Below are positions 1 through 6,046 of a DNA stretch of 6,072 nucleotides, one piece after another (position 1 is the first letter of the stretch; each line of letters begins with the position of its first letter). Location of the stretch: the NCBI GenBank assembly GCA_937974245.1, contig CALJKV010000086.1, positions 1 through 6,072 of the forward strand, written 5' to 3'. The notes beneath the pieces were generated by a model, which did no database searches, was not told the DNA's origin, and saw nothing but the letters and a program-made list of their open reading frames with translations. The stretch is from an uncultured Chloroflexota bacterium. Lineage in GTDB: Bacteria > Chloroflexota > Anaerolineae > Aggregatilineales > Phototrophicaceae. A program made the translations under genes and the position numbers.

Positions 1-668
1 GGTTTCGACCCGGTATTGGCTGTCTATGATGCTTCCGGCACCGTGCTATGCAACGATGACGACCCGGAGGCCGCCAGCTACAGTGCCAGCCTGCCGACGA
101 CGGGCTTTGTTCCCTCGTCCGGCACGAGTGCCCAGATGCCGTTCTTCAACGGGGGCAGCGGATTTGCCGATATTTCGCTGGTGGTAGGCGGCTACAACAA
201 TCTGCCGGGTGAGTTCATCCTGGTGCTGGAAGGTATGGCTGTCACCACTGCCGATGGCACTGGCGACGGTTCGGGTGATCCTTTCAGCGTCCACATGACG
301 CCCAACATGCAGGCTTCCGGTGTGCCGGTTACGGCCTATATGATTTCGGTGACGAGTGCACTCGACCCACTCACGAAGGTGATGGATGATAACAACAATG
401 TCGTTACCCTGGATAACGGCAACTGGTTGGCGTGTGACGACGCCGGAAACAATAACCTGTGCTGGGGGCAAAGCCAGGATTTGAGCAGTTCGTATGTCTC
501 CCGCACCCAGGGGCGGCAGTTACCAGGCGGGCCGCTGGATGCGATGATGACGCTGCCGTGGGATTACCTGGATATCGCACCGGGCGATGAGGGATATGTC
601 ACCTGGCGTATGAGCAGTTCGGGCAACAGTACATTCGGTGATTACCTCGTTGTCTTCCACATGGGGAC
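1..668 (+). repeat. Long intragenic direct repeat, copy A
   Basis: This is the left copy of a direct repeat with a 1344-bp (448-codon) period. Bases 1-628 are identical to 1345-1972, synonymous positions included. In 629-668 there are three substitutions: 629 and 630 change Ser210 to Asn, and 636 is silent. Identity stops after 668. The copy is cut by the window edge, so the true repeat probably begins further upstream. It encodes the double PPC-like unit. Confidence 0.97.
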
Positions 669-2079
669 GGGCGACGTGGGTAGCAGCGGCACGACGCCCC
701 CGCCGGTCAGCAGTGATGGTCTGCTGCGCCAGTGGGCGAGCGGTGCTTCCGGTTCCAGCCAGTATGGTGAATCCAGTTGGAGTTTCTCTCAGGCTGCCGG
801 CGCACCGGACACAAACGCGTGTGGCGATTTCACAACGGCCTGGGCTTCTGCCACCAGTACTGGCAAAGATACTATCACATTGGAATATAATGAGCCTGTT
901 TATCCGGCCCAGGTGAATATCCACGAGACCTATAATCCCGGCTCAATTGTGCGAGTCGAACTCATGAATACAGAAACCGGGGAAATCGTTAGTGTGCCTG
1001 CCAGTGCCGACCCACCCGGCAATACCGGGTGTCCGGGGATATTTACGGTGGATATTTCCGGCAGCGAGACGCTGGTGAATGCCGTGACGATTTACCTGGA
1101 TCAGACTATTGGCGGCAATTGGAACGAAATTGACGCGGTAGAACTGGTTGGCAGGCCGGCAGGCGGGGTCTCAACCGGCGGGAATACACCGCCGCCGGTT
1201 ACACCGCCGCCCCCCGCGACAGGCATGACTGCACCCGGCGTGCAAGTGCAGTGTCCAGGTGGGCCGACCATTGAAAACGGCGTTGAAGTTGTCATCAATA
1301 TGCGCACCGGTTTCACCTATACAGCGACTGCGATTGGTCTGAACGGTTTCGACCCGGTATTGGCTGTCTATGATGCTTCCGGCACCGTGCTATGCAACGA
1401 TGACGACCCGGAGGCCGCCAGCTACAGTGCCAGCCTGCCGACGACGGGCTTTGTTCCCTCGTCCGGCACGAGTGCCCAGATGCCGTTCTTCAACGGGGGC
1501 AGCGGATTTGCCGATATTTCGCTGGTGGTAGGCGGCTACAACAATCTGCCGGGTGAGTTCATCCTGGTGCTGGAAGGTATGGCTGTCACCACTGCCGATG
1601 GCACTGGCGACGGTTCGGGTGATCCTTTCAGCGTCCACATGACGCCCAACATGCAGGCTTCCGGTGTGCCGGTTACGGCCTATATGATTTCGGTGACGAG
1701 TGCACTCGACCCACTCACGAAGGTGATGGATGATAACAACAATGTCGTTACCCTGGATAACGGCAACTGGTTGGCGTGTGACGACGCCGGAAACAATAAC
1801 CTGTGCTGGGGGCAAAGCCAGGATTTGAGCAGTTCGTATGTCTCCCGCACCCAGGGGCGGCAGTTACCAGGCGGGCCGCTGGATGCGATGATGACGCTGC
1901 CGTGGGATTACCTGGATATCGCACCGGGCGATGAGGGATATGTCACCTGGCGTATGAGCAGTTCGGGCAACAACACATTTGGTGATTACCTCGTTGTCTT
2001 CCACATGGGGACATCTGCGGGCGGGCCGCTGGCGCAAACCAATGCGAATCATCGCCTGACACCGCACCCCTTCTTGTAG
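1..2079 (+). CDS. Secreted/surface repeat protein with PPC-like and discoidin-like domains (5' end missing)
   Basis: The frame is open from base 1 to TAG at 2077-2079, giving 692 visible residues; the start and any signal peptide lie upstream. Residues 1-223 and 449-671 are near-identical copies. Each copy has two related halves: FDPVLAVYDASG...CNDDD...EFILVLEG, and LDPLTKVMDD...CDD...DYLVVFHMG. This hydrophobic/Asp-rich pattern resembles bacterial pre-peptidase C-terminal (PPC) beta-sandwiches, where acidic turns often bind calcium (inference). Residues 241-384 form a different domain with WASATS, ETYNPGSIVRVEL and WNEIDAVELVG, resembling discoidin-like (F5/8-type) binding domains. TPPP-type linkers at 231-235 and 395-405 separate them. 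Few, spaced cysteines (for example 17, 145, 154, 274, 344, 418) suit an exported protein with disulfides. No catalytic domain, membrane anchor or sorting signal is visible; the last 21 residues are a short unrelated tail. Binding or adhesion is plausible, but the exact function is unknown. Confidence 0.85.
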   Translation, partial: GFDPVLAVYDASGTVLCNDDDPEAASYSASLPTTGFVPSSGTSAQMPFFNGGSGFADISLVVGGYNNLPGEFILVLEGMAVTTADGTGDGSGDPFSVHMTPNMQASGVPVTAYMISVTSALDPLTKVMDDNNNVVTLDNGNWLACDDAGNNNLCWGQSQDLSSSYVSRTQGRQLPGGPLDAMMTLPWDYLDIAPGDEGYVTWRMSSSGNSTFGDYLVVFHMGTGDVGSSGTTPPPVSSDGLLRQWASGASGSSQYGESSWSFSQAAGAPDTNACGDFTTAWASATSTGKDTITLEYNEPVYPAQVNIHETYNPGSIVRVELMNTETGEIVSVPASADPPGNTGCPGIFTVDISGSETLVNAVTIYLDQTIGGNWNEIDAVELVGRPAGGVSTGGNTPPPVTPPPPATGMTAPGVQVQCPGGPTIENGVEVVINMRTGFTYTATAIGLNGFDPVLAVYDASGTVLCNDDDPEAASYSASLPTTGFVPSSGTSAQMPFFNGGSGFADISLVVGGYNNLPGEFILVLEGMAVTTADGTGDGSGDPFSVHMTPNMQASGVPVTAYMISVTSALDPLTKVMDDNNNVVTLDNGNWLACDDAGNNNLCWGQSQDLSSSYVSRTQGRQLPGGPLDAMMTLPWDYLDIAPGDEGYVTWRMSSSGNNTFGDYLVVFHMGTSAGGPLAQTNANHRLTPHPFL
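721..1152 (+). other. Discoidin-like domain region between the two repeat copies
   Basis: This part of the surface-protein gene encodes residues 241-384 and has no second copy in the window. It contains SQAAGAPDT...CGDFTTAWASAT, then NEPVYPAQVNIHETYNPGS, then a C-terminal NWNEIDAVELVG. The ETYNPG plus (W/T)xE(I/L)DAVxLxG signature is one I associate with discoidin-like jelly-roll domains, including the N-terminal region of eukaryotic FBXL4-type proteins and many Chloroflexota surface proteins. That assignment is from memory. Cys274 and Cys344 could form a disulfide. Likely role: binding of carbohydrate or another extracellular ligand. Confidence 0.55.
1345..2012 (+). repeat. Long intragenic direct repeat, copy B
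   Basis: This is the right copy of the 1344-bp-period repeat, identical to 1-628 over 1345-1972. It differs at 1973, 1974 and 1980, and diverges completely after 2012. Here the sequence preceding the repeat is visible: a Pro-rich linker, then GVQVQCPGG...TGFTYTATAIG (residues 413-446). This supplies the first beta strands of the PPC-like domain and presumably also precedes copy A outside the window. After the copy, the gene ends within 22 codons. Confidence 0.97.
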
Positions 2080-2114
2080 GGGAATAGCGTGGGATAATAA
2101 TATGGTATAGCGTA

Positions 2115-2137
2115 AGGGAGGGTTTTGGTCCCTCCCT
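2115..2137. terminator. Possible bidirectional terminator hairpin between convergent genes
   Basis: An 8-bp perfect stem (AGGGAGGG at 2115-2122, CCCTCCCT at 2130-2137) closes a 7-base loop. It lies in the 80-bp gap between the stop codons of the surface-protein gene (+) and glyQS (-). Placement suits termination from both sides. Neither flank has a clean T-run, however: the + side continues CATGATTCAC and the - side TACGCTATACC. Intrinsic termination is therefore uncertain. A weaker 5-bp hairpin (2067-2071 with 2078-2082) overlaps the upstream stop codon. Confidence 0.5.
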
Positions 2138-2159
2138 CATGATTCACTATGATTTACTC

Positions 2160-5159
2160 TTAGAACCCACTCAGATAGCTCAGGTCGGCGCGTCCGCGCT
2201 GCATGGCGCTGATGGCCTGCAAGAGCGCCAGGCGGTTCTGGCGCACAGCGGGGTCGTCGGCGTGAACCATCACGTTGTCGAAAAAGTCAGTGATGGCTGG
2301 GAGCATGGGTGCGAACGCCATGAGGAAGGCATCCACATTACCGGCAGTATCTAGCTTGCCCGTCGCCTGGGTATACGCCCTGTAGAGTGCTTTTTCCTGC
2401 GGTGTAGTCAGTGTTTCCGGGTCAACTGTGTACACCTCTGGCTCAGGGCGGGTGATACGTACACAGCGGGCGAATCCATCCAGCAGGCTTTCCCACTCTT
2501 TGCGTCCTGTCCACTGGTTGAGTTCTGCCAGTCCTGCCGATGCCCGGTAGGGATTAGCCGCTTGCTCCGCCAATACCGCCGCGATGACATCGCGCGGCCA
2601 ATCCTGCTCCTCAACCCAGGCTCGCAGTCGGCCACCGATGAATTCCAGCACCTGCGTTTTGACTTCCGGCGTGACCGGGAGCGGTTGGGCTTCGGCGACG
2701 ATTTGCACAGCATCGGCCAGGTTCACATCAATGCCCCGACCCACCAGGATTTGCACCACCCCCAGCGCGGCACGGCGCAGGCCATACGGGTCAGTGGTGG
2801 AACGCGGCGCGAGTCCGGCGGCGAATAACCCCACGAGACTATCCAGGCGGTCAATTAAGGCTAACAATGCCCCGGCATGATTGGCCGGCAAGCGGTCATC
2901 GGCGCTGCGTGGCAGCCAGTGTTCAAAAATGGCTTCGGCCACTTCCGGCGGATAGCCTTCTTTGAGGGCGTAATCGCGTCCAATTACCCCTTGCAGCGAG
3001 GTCAGTTCAACCACCATCTGCGTTGCGAGGTCAGCCTTGAGTATCTGGGCAGCGCGTTGGGCAATGACGGTATCAGTTGCCGGGATGCCCAGCAGATGCG
3101 CTACTGCATCTACCAGCCCGGATACACGCTGGTTTTTATCCAGCATTGAGCCGAGCTTTTCCTGGAATGTCAGTGTGCCCAGGCGCGGCAGGTACTCGGC
3201 TAACGGCTGGCTGGTGTCGTCGGCATAGAAGAAGGCAGCATCAGCGAAACGCGCCCTCAGCACATGCTCGTTGCCGTCAATCACCATATCAAGGTGTTCG
3301 CTATCCCCGTTCCGCACGGCGATGAAATAGGGTAGAAGTTTGCCACTGGCATCTTCCACCGGGAAGTAACGCTGGTGTTTGCGCATGACGGTCACGAGCA
3401 CTTCACGCGGTAGTTGTAACGAGTCTTCGGCAAACGTCCCGCGCAGTGCGGTAGGGGATTCGACTAAGTTGGTCACTTCTTCCAGAAGGCCAGGGTCATC
3501 CGGGATGCGCCCTTTGACCGCCGTCGCCAGCGCCATAATCTGCTCGACAATCGCATCCCGGCGGTTTTCCGCGTTGAGAATAATCCCCTGCGATTCGAGT
3601 GTATCGAAGTAGTGTTGTAACCCCTTTATCGCGAGTTCTGGCGACCCATACGGACGCAGGCCGCGCGTTACGGCACCGGAAGGTAGCCCAGCGTATACAA
3701 AGGGGATGACCTGCCCGCCGAACAGTGCCGTCAGCCAGCGGATTGGGCGTGAGAAAGCGATGCCGCTGTCGTTCCAGCGCATGGCCTTGCCGAACTTCAG
3801 CGCCGCGATGACACCGGGCAGAGCTTCAGCCAGCACATCCAGCGCCGGGCGACCCTGTTCTTTCACCAGGGCGGTGACATACTCGCCGCCATCAATGGTC
3901 TCAACTTGCAGATCTTCAACATTCACACCCCGGCTGCGGGCGAATCCTTCTGCCGCTTTTGTCGGTTTGCCGTCGGCATCAAAAGCGCGGTTGGCTGGTG
4001 GGCCTTTCTCGATGCGCTCACTATCAGGCTGCCGTTCGGGGACATCCCAGGCGGCCAGCACAATGCGGCGCGGCGTGGTAAATACCATCACTCCTTGCGG
4101 CGGGGCGAGGCGCAGACTCTCAAACAAGTTCGTCGCCAGGTCTTCAAGCTGTTCCTGGACCTGGGCGGTATCGGCGGCGGGCATCTCTTCTACGCCGATT
4201 TCGAGCAGAAAGTCCGCCGGTTTGTCCGCCTGCTGGGTGGCTGCTGCGACTTCCGTCACCAGTGCCGGGGCTGCCCAGGCAGGGTTGTTGATCGGGAAGC
4301 CGAGCGACTCGCGCTGCTCCACGAACACTTTCGCCACTTCGCGCGTCATATTGCGCATCCGGTGGAAGTAGTGGGCGCGTTCGGTGACGCCAATAGCTCC
4401 GCGCGTATCCAGCACATTAAACAGGTGGCTGCACTTGAGGACGTAATCATAAGCGGGGATGACCGCGCCCGCTGCCAGCGCCCGCTGGTGCTCCTGTTCG
4501 TAAACGTTGTAGGTCTGCTTCAGCCCTTCGATGTCGGCAATCTCAAAGTAATAGCGGCAATGTTCGATTTCGCTTTGCAGGAACACGTCGCCATACGTCA
4601 GGCCGTCCAGCCAGTCAATTTCCCACACGGCGTTCTTGCCCTGGAGCGCCAGCACAATCCGTTCAATCCCATAGGTGATTTCCACCGACACCGGGTTAAG
4701 TTCCAATCCGCCCGCCTGCTGGAAATAGGTAAACTGGGTGATCTCCTGGCCGTCCAGCCAGACTTCCCAGCCTAGACCCCATGCGCCAAGCGCCGGGCTT
4801 TCCCAGTTGTCCTCGACAAAGCGGATGTCATGCTCACGGGGATTGATGCCCAGGGCTTCCAGCGACTGCAAATAGAGTTCCTGCGGGTTGCCGGGATCGG
4901 GCTTGAGGATGACCTGATACTGGAAGAACATCTGCATCCGGTTGGGGTTCTCGCCGTAGCGCCCGTCGTCGGGGCGGATGCTTGGCTCAACATAGGCCAC
5001 ACGCCAGGGTTCCGGCCCCAGCACACGCAGCAGCGTCGCCGGGTTGTTCGTCCCCGCGCCCACCTGGACGTTATACGGATTCCACAGGACACAGCCCTGC
5101 GCCGCCCAGAATTCATGAAGTTTAAGGATGACCTGCTGGAAATTCAGTGGTTTCGCCAT
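2160..5159 (-). CDS. glyQS: Glycyl-tRNA synthetase, fused alpha and beta subunits
   Basis: Charges tRNA-Gly with glycine (ATP-dependent) in the cytoplasm for translation. Residues 1-290 are a complete alpha subunit, the class II catalytic core: VGAGTNNPATLLRVLGPEPW (33-52), RPDDGRYGENPNR (62-74), DIRFVEDNWESPALGAWGLGWE (about 111-132) and EITYGIERI (160-168). Residues 291-314 are an Ala/Pro/Gln-rich linker. From DFLLEIGVEEMP (316-327) to the end is a beta subunit: TTPRR (361-365), GKPTKAAEGFA (397-407), MRKHQRYFPV (592-601), an HD-related region with KADLATQMVVELTSLQGV (708-725), DPYGLRRAALGV (790-801), and a C-terminal region (about 810-999) corresponding to the anticodon-binding part. Many bacteria encode alpha and beta as separate genes, glyQ and glyS; single-chain forms of about 1000 residues are known, for example in Chlamydia. 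No frame break is visible. The ATG at 5159 has an RBS and the canonical alpha N-terminus. The gene appears monocistronic and converges on the surface-protein gene. Confidence 0.97.
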   Translation of the reverse strand: MAKPLNFQQVILKLHEFWAAQGCVLWNPYNVQVGAGTNNPATLLRVLGPEPWRVAYVEPSIRPDDGRYGENPNRMQMFFQYQVILKPDPGNPQELYLQSLEALGINPREHDIRFVEDNWESPALGAWGLGWEVWLDGQEITQFTYFQQAGGLELNPVSVEITYGIERIVLALQGKNAVWEIDWLDGLTYGDVFLQSEIEHCRYYFEIADIEGLKQTYNVYEQEHQRALAAGAVIPAYDYVLKCSHLFNVLDTRGAIGVTERAHYFHRMRNMTREVAKVFVEQRESLGFPINNPAWAAPALVTEVAAATQQADKPADFLLEIGVEEMPAADTAQVQEQLEDLATNLFESLRLAPPQGVMVFTTPRRIVLAAWDVPERQPDSERIEKGPPANRAFDADGKPTKAAEGFARSRGVNVEDLQVETIDGGEYVTALVKEQGRPALDVLAEALPGVIAALKFGKAMRWNDSGIAFSRPIRWLTALFGGQVIPFVYAGLPSGAVTRGLRPYGSPELAIKGLQHYFDTLESQGIILNAENRRDAIVEQIMALATAVKGRIPDDPGLLEEVTNLVESPTALRGTFAEDSLQLPREVLVTVMRKHQRYFPVEDASGKLLPYFIAVRNGDSEHLDMVIDGNEHVLRARFADAAFFYADDTSQPLAEYLPRLGTLTFQEKLGSMLDKNQRVSGLVDAVAHLLGIPATDTVIAQRAAQILKADLATQMVVELTSLQGVIGRDYALKEGYPPEVAEAIFEHWLPRSADDRLPANHAGALLALIDRLDSLVGLFAAGLAPRSTTDPYGLRRAALGVVQILVGRGIDVNLADAVQIVAEAQPLPVTPEVKTQVLEFIGGRLRAWVEEQDWPRDVIAAVLAEQAANPYRASAGLAELNQWTGRKEWESLLDGFARCVRITRPEPEVYTVDPETLTTPQEKALYRAYTQATGKLDTAGNVDAFLMAFAPMLPAITDFFDNVMVHADDPAVRQNRLALLQAISAMQRGRADLSYLSGF

Positions 5160-5166
5160 GTTTCTG

Positions 5167-5171
5167 CCTTC
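5167..5171 (-). promoter_or_regulatory. glyQS ribosome binding site
   Basis: On the minus strand GAAGG lies 7 bases before the ATG at 5159-5157. It supports this start codon, which also gives an alpha-subunit N-terminus of normal length. Confidence 0.65.
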
Positions 5172-5195
5172 GTCTATGGGGCCAACACGGCGTTC

Positions 5196-5224
5196 ATTAT
5201 AGAATCATGGGCGCGGTTTTTCGA
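5196..5224 (-). promoter_or_regulatory. Probable sigma70-type promoter of glyQS
   Basis: On the minus strand there is a perfect TATAAT -10 box (5201-5196) and a TCGAAA -35 box (5224-5219, 4 of 6 matches to TTGACA), with a 17-base spacer. The predicted start point is near 5189, giving a leader of about 30 bases. That leaves no room for a T-box or other large leader regulator. Confidence 0.7.
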
Positions 5225-5284
5225 GGGGGGATAGCGGGATGGTTGGATACACTTTCATCTATCCGTAAATTCATTACGCCAGAA

Positions 5285-5368
5285 ACCTCACCCCTACTCG
5301 CTGCGCTCGTTTTCCCCTCTCCATTGTGGAGAGGGGAGGGAGAACCGAAGGTTCGGAAGGGGTGAGGT
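5285..5368. repeat. 84-bp palindromic (MITE/REP-like) intergenic element
   Basis: The ends are an 11-bp perfect inverted repeat: ACCTCACCCCT (5285-5295) and AGGGGTGAGGT (5358-5368). The centre is a 10-bp perfect hairpin with a 3-base loop: CCCCTCTCCA (5314-5323) and TGGAGAGGGG (5327-5336). The right half carries a further small palindrome, CCGAAGGTTCGG (5345-5356). No coding capacity is seen. The nested structure is typical of dispersed, non-autonomous palindromic repeats; elements with this CTCACCCCT style are ones I associate with Chloroflexota and cyanobacterial intergenic regions (recall, unverified). It sits between the divergent promoters of glyQS and the 5529 gene. Confidence 0.75.
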
Positions 5369-5372
5369 GAAG

Positions 5373-5390
5373 CACAAACCGAAGTTTGTG
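5373..5390. repeat. Short hairpin beside the palindromic element
   Basis: CACAAAC (5373-5379) and GTTTGTG (5384-5390) form a perfect 7-bp stem around the loop CGAA. The core AACCGAAG-TT echoes the AACCGAAGGTT at 5343-5353 inside the adjacent element, so this may be an extension or related remnant of it. No T-run follows on the + strand. Confidence 0.5.
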
Positions 5391-5440
5391 GATGCCAATA
5401 ATCTGATGAACTCCCACTGCCGAGCTTTATCCAGTAACGG

Positions 5441-5449
5441 TGATATAGT
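5441..5449 (+). promoter_or_regulatory. Probable extended -10 promoter for the 109-codon gene
   Basis: TGATATAGT reads as an extended -10 element (TG, one base, then TATAGT with 5 of 6 matches). No good -35 is seen at the usual distance, which extended -10 promoters can tolerate. Transcription would begin near 5456, so the transcript would contain most of the repeated leader and the RBS at 5516. Confidence 0.45.
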
Positions 5450-5495
5450 GTGCTACGCTGTTCGTAGGTGAATGCGGCTGCTGAAATGCAGTCGC
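5447..5495 (+). repeat. Repeated structured leader, copy 1
   Basis: The first 38 bases (5447-5484) match 5942-5979 at 36 positions. Two stem-loops are possible. One is CTACG (5453-5457) with CGTAG (5463-5467), loop CTGTT. The other is GCGGCTGC (5474-5481) with GCAGTCGC (5488-5495), 8 pairs including one G-U, loop TGAAAT. The element ends 33 bases before the ATG at 5529. It could be a conserved 5' leader RNA, a protein-binding site, or a recombination footprint; the sequence does not decide. Confidence 0.7.
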
Positions 5496-5515
5496 GCTAT
5501 CCTATCTTCTGGGTA

Positions 5516-5520
5516 AAGGA
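5516..5520 (+). promoter_or_regulatory. Ribosome binding site of the 109-codon gene
   Basis: AAGGA with 8 bases to the ATG at 5529 supports this start codon. A second AAGG at 5524-5527 is too close to the ATG to serve. Confidence 0.6.
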
Positions 5521-5528
5521 TAAAAGGT

Positions 5529-5858
5529 ATGGAAATTGAACAAATCTTACAATTACTCAACGAGGTCTGCGACTTTGCAGACCGACATTATCCTGTAGGT
5601 GATGACAGGCCCAGACGGCTTCGGGAGATGGGAGAAGAACTGCGGACTTCGATCAATGATCGCCAACGCCAGATTATACTCACTCAAATCAGGACTTTTT
5701 TACAAGGCGGTCAAGGCTCTTTTTCTGACATTTGGTTGACATTGCCATGGGATTCAAAGTTGAGCTATGAAGAATTCAGCATGGGGTATCAAAGATTGGT
5801 TGGCAAACTCTATATTCAGGTCAAACAAGCATTAGAGGAACTGGACAAAGACTCATAA
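5529..5858 (+). CDS. Small hypothetical protein (109 aa), possibly of an immunity-like family
   Basis: ATG at 5529 to TAA at 5856-5858, preceded by AAGGA at good spacing. The product is short, soluble-looking and charged, with no signal peptide or membrane segment. Residues 1-59 look mostly helical (MEIEQILQLLNEVCDFADRH, then an Arg/Glu/Gln-rich stretch). A central glycine-containing motif, GGQGSFSDIWL (60-70), follows; residues 85-107 look like a C-terminal helix. The GGxGSFxD motif, size and layout remind me of small uncharacterised proteins (I think DUF6966) that may act as immunity proteins, but this is weak recall; I do not firmly recognise the family. By eye the gene is clearly more A+T-rich than glyQS and the surface-protein gene, which may indicate acquisition. 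It has its own leader repeat and probable promoter, and is probably not cotranscribed with glyQS, which points the other way. Confidence 0.75.
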   Translation: MEIEQILQLLNEVCDFADRHYPVGDDRPRRLREMGEELRTSINDRQRQIILTQIRTFLQGGQGSFSDIWLTLPWDSKLSYEEFSMGYQRLVGKLYIQVKQALEELDKDS

Positions 5859-5941
5859 CAGGCCCTTGATATATAAGTTGCATTCTCATAGAACTTCACC
5901 AGCGTGCAGACCGCCCCAAACGGTTCGCTCTACGTTTTGCA

Positions 5942-5989
5942 AGTGTGCTACGCTGTTGGTAGGGGAATGCGGCTGCTGAGGTGCGGCGC
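5942..5989 (+). repeat. Repeated structured leader, copy 2
   Basis: This is the second copy of 5447-5495, at a 495-bp offset. The first stem keeps four pairs (CTAC with GTAG); the C-to-G change at 5958 breaks the fifth. The second stem keeps GCGGCTGC (5969-5976) against GCGGCGC (5983-5989), with one bulge and one G-U pair. The loop changes from TGAAAT to TGAGGT. Similarity fades after the hairpin. It ends 57 bases before the ATG at 6047. Unlike copy 1, no clear TATAAT-like box lies just upstream. Confidence 0.7.
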
Positions 5990-6033
5990 GTTTATCGTTC
6001 GTGTGCCAGTAAAACGAGCCATTTATGCCCATC

Positions 6034-6039
6034 GGAGGA
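6034..6039 (+). promoter_or_regulatory. Strong ribosome binding site for the gene starting at 6047
   Basis: GGAGGA lies 7 bases before ATG 6047. It is the best Shine-Dalgarno match in the window and the main evidence that a gene starts here. Confidence 0.75.
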
Positions 6040-6046
6040 CAGTAAA

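Noticed and set aside
46..471. Minus-strand open frame of 141 codons, repeated identically at 1390-1815
   Set aside because: It is the antisense shadow of the duplicated PPC-like coding region. Its duplication follows from the repeat, and its His/Arg/Val-rich product looks like reverse-frame translation.
2079..2088. GTAGGGGAAT string near the surface-gene stop, also present in leader copy 2
   Set aside because: The shared stretch is about ten bases with no similarity on either side, and it is not fully conserved in leader copy 1; chance is sufficient.
3706..4775. Long plus-strand open frames (221 and 289 codons) opposite glyQS
   Set aside because: They lie entirely within the strongly supported glyQS gene, overlap each other in different frames, and have low-complexity Ser/Arg- or Phe/Arg-rich products typical of antisense frames of G+C-rich genes.
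5160..5195. T-box riboswitch or other large leader regulator for glyQS
   Set aside because: The best promoter leaves only about 30 bases of leader, too short for a T-box, and no T-box consensus was seen.
4830..5365. Plus-strand open frames crossing the glyQS start and promoter
   Set aside because: They run antisense through the conserved alpha-subunit start and into the palindromic element; no RBS or recognisable protein features.
5285..5368. CRISPR repeat or Rho-independent terminator
   Set aside because: There is only one unit with no regularly spaced spacers, and no T-run after the hairpins; a dispersed palindromic element fits better.
5447..5989. Integron attC sites flanking a gene cassette
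   Set aside because: The leader repeats and single small gene suggested a cassette array, but I found no paired RYYYAAC/GTTRRRY core sites and no integrase in view.
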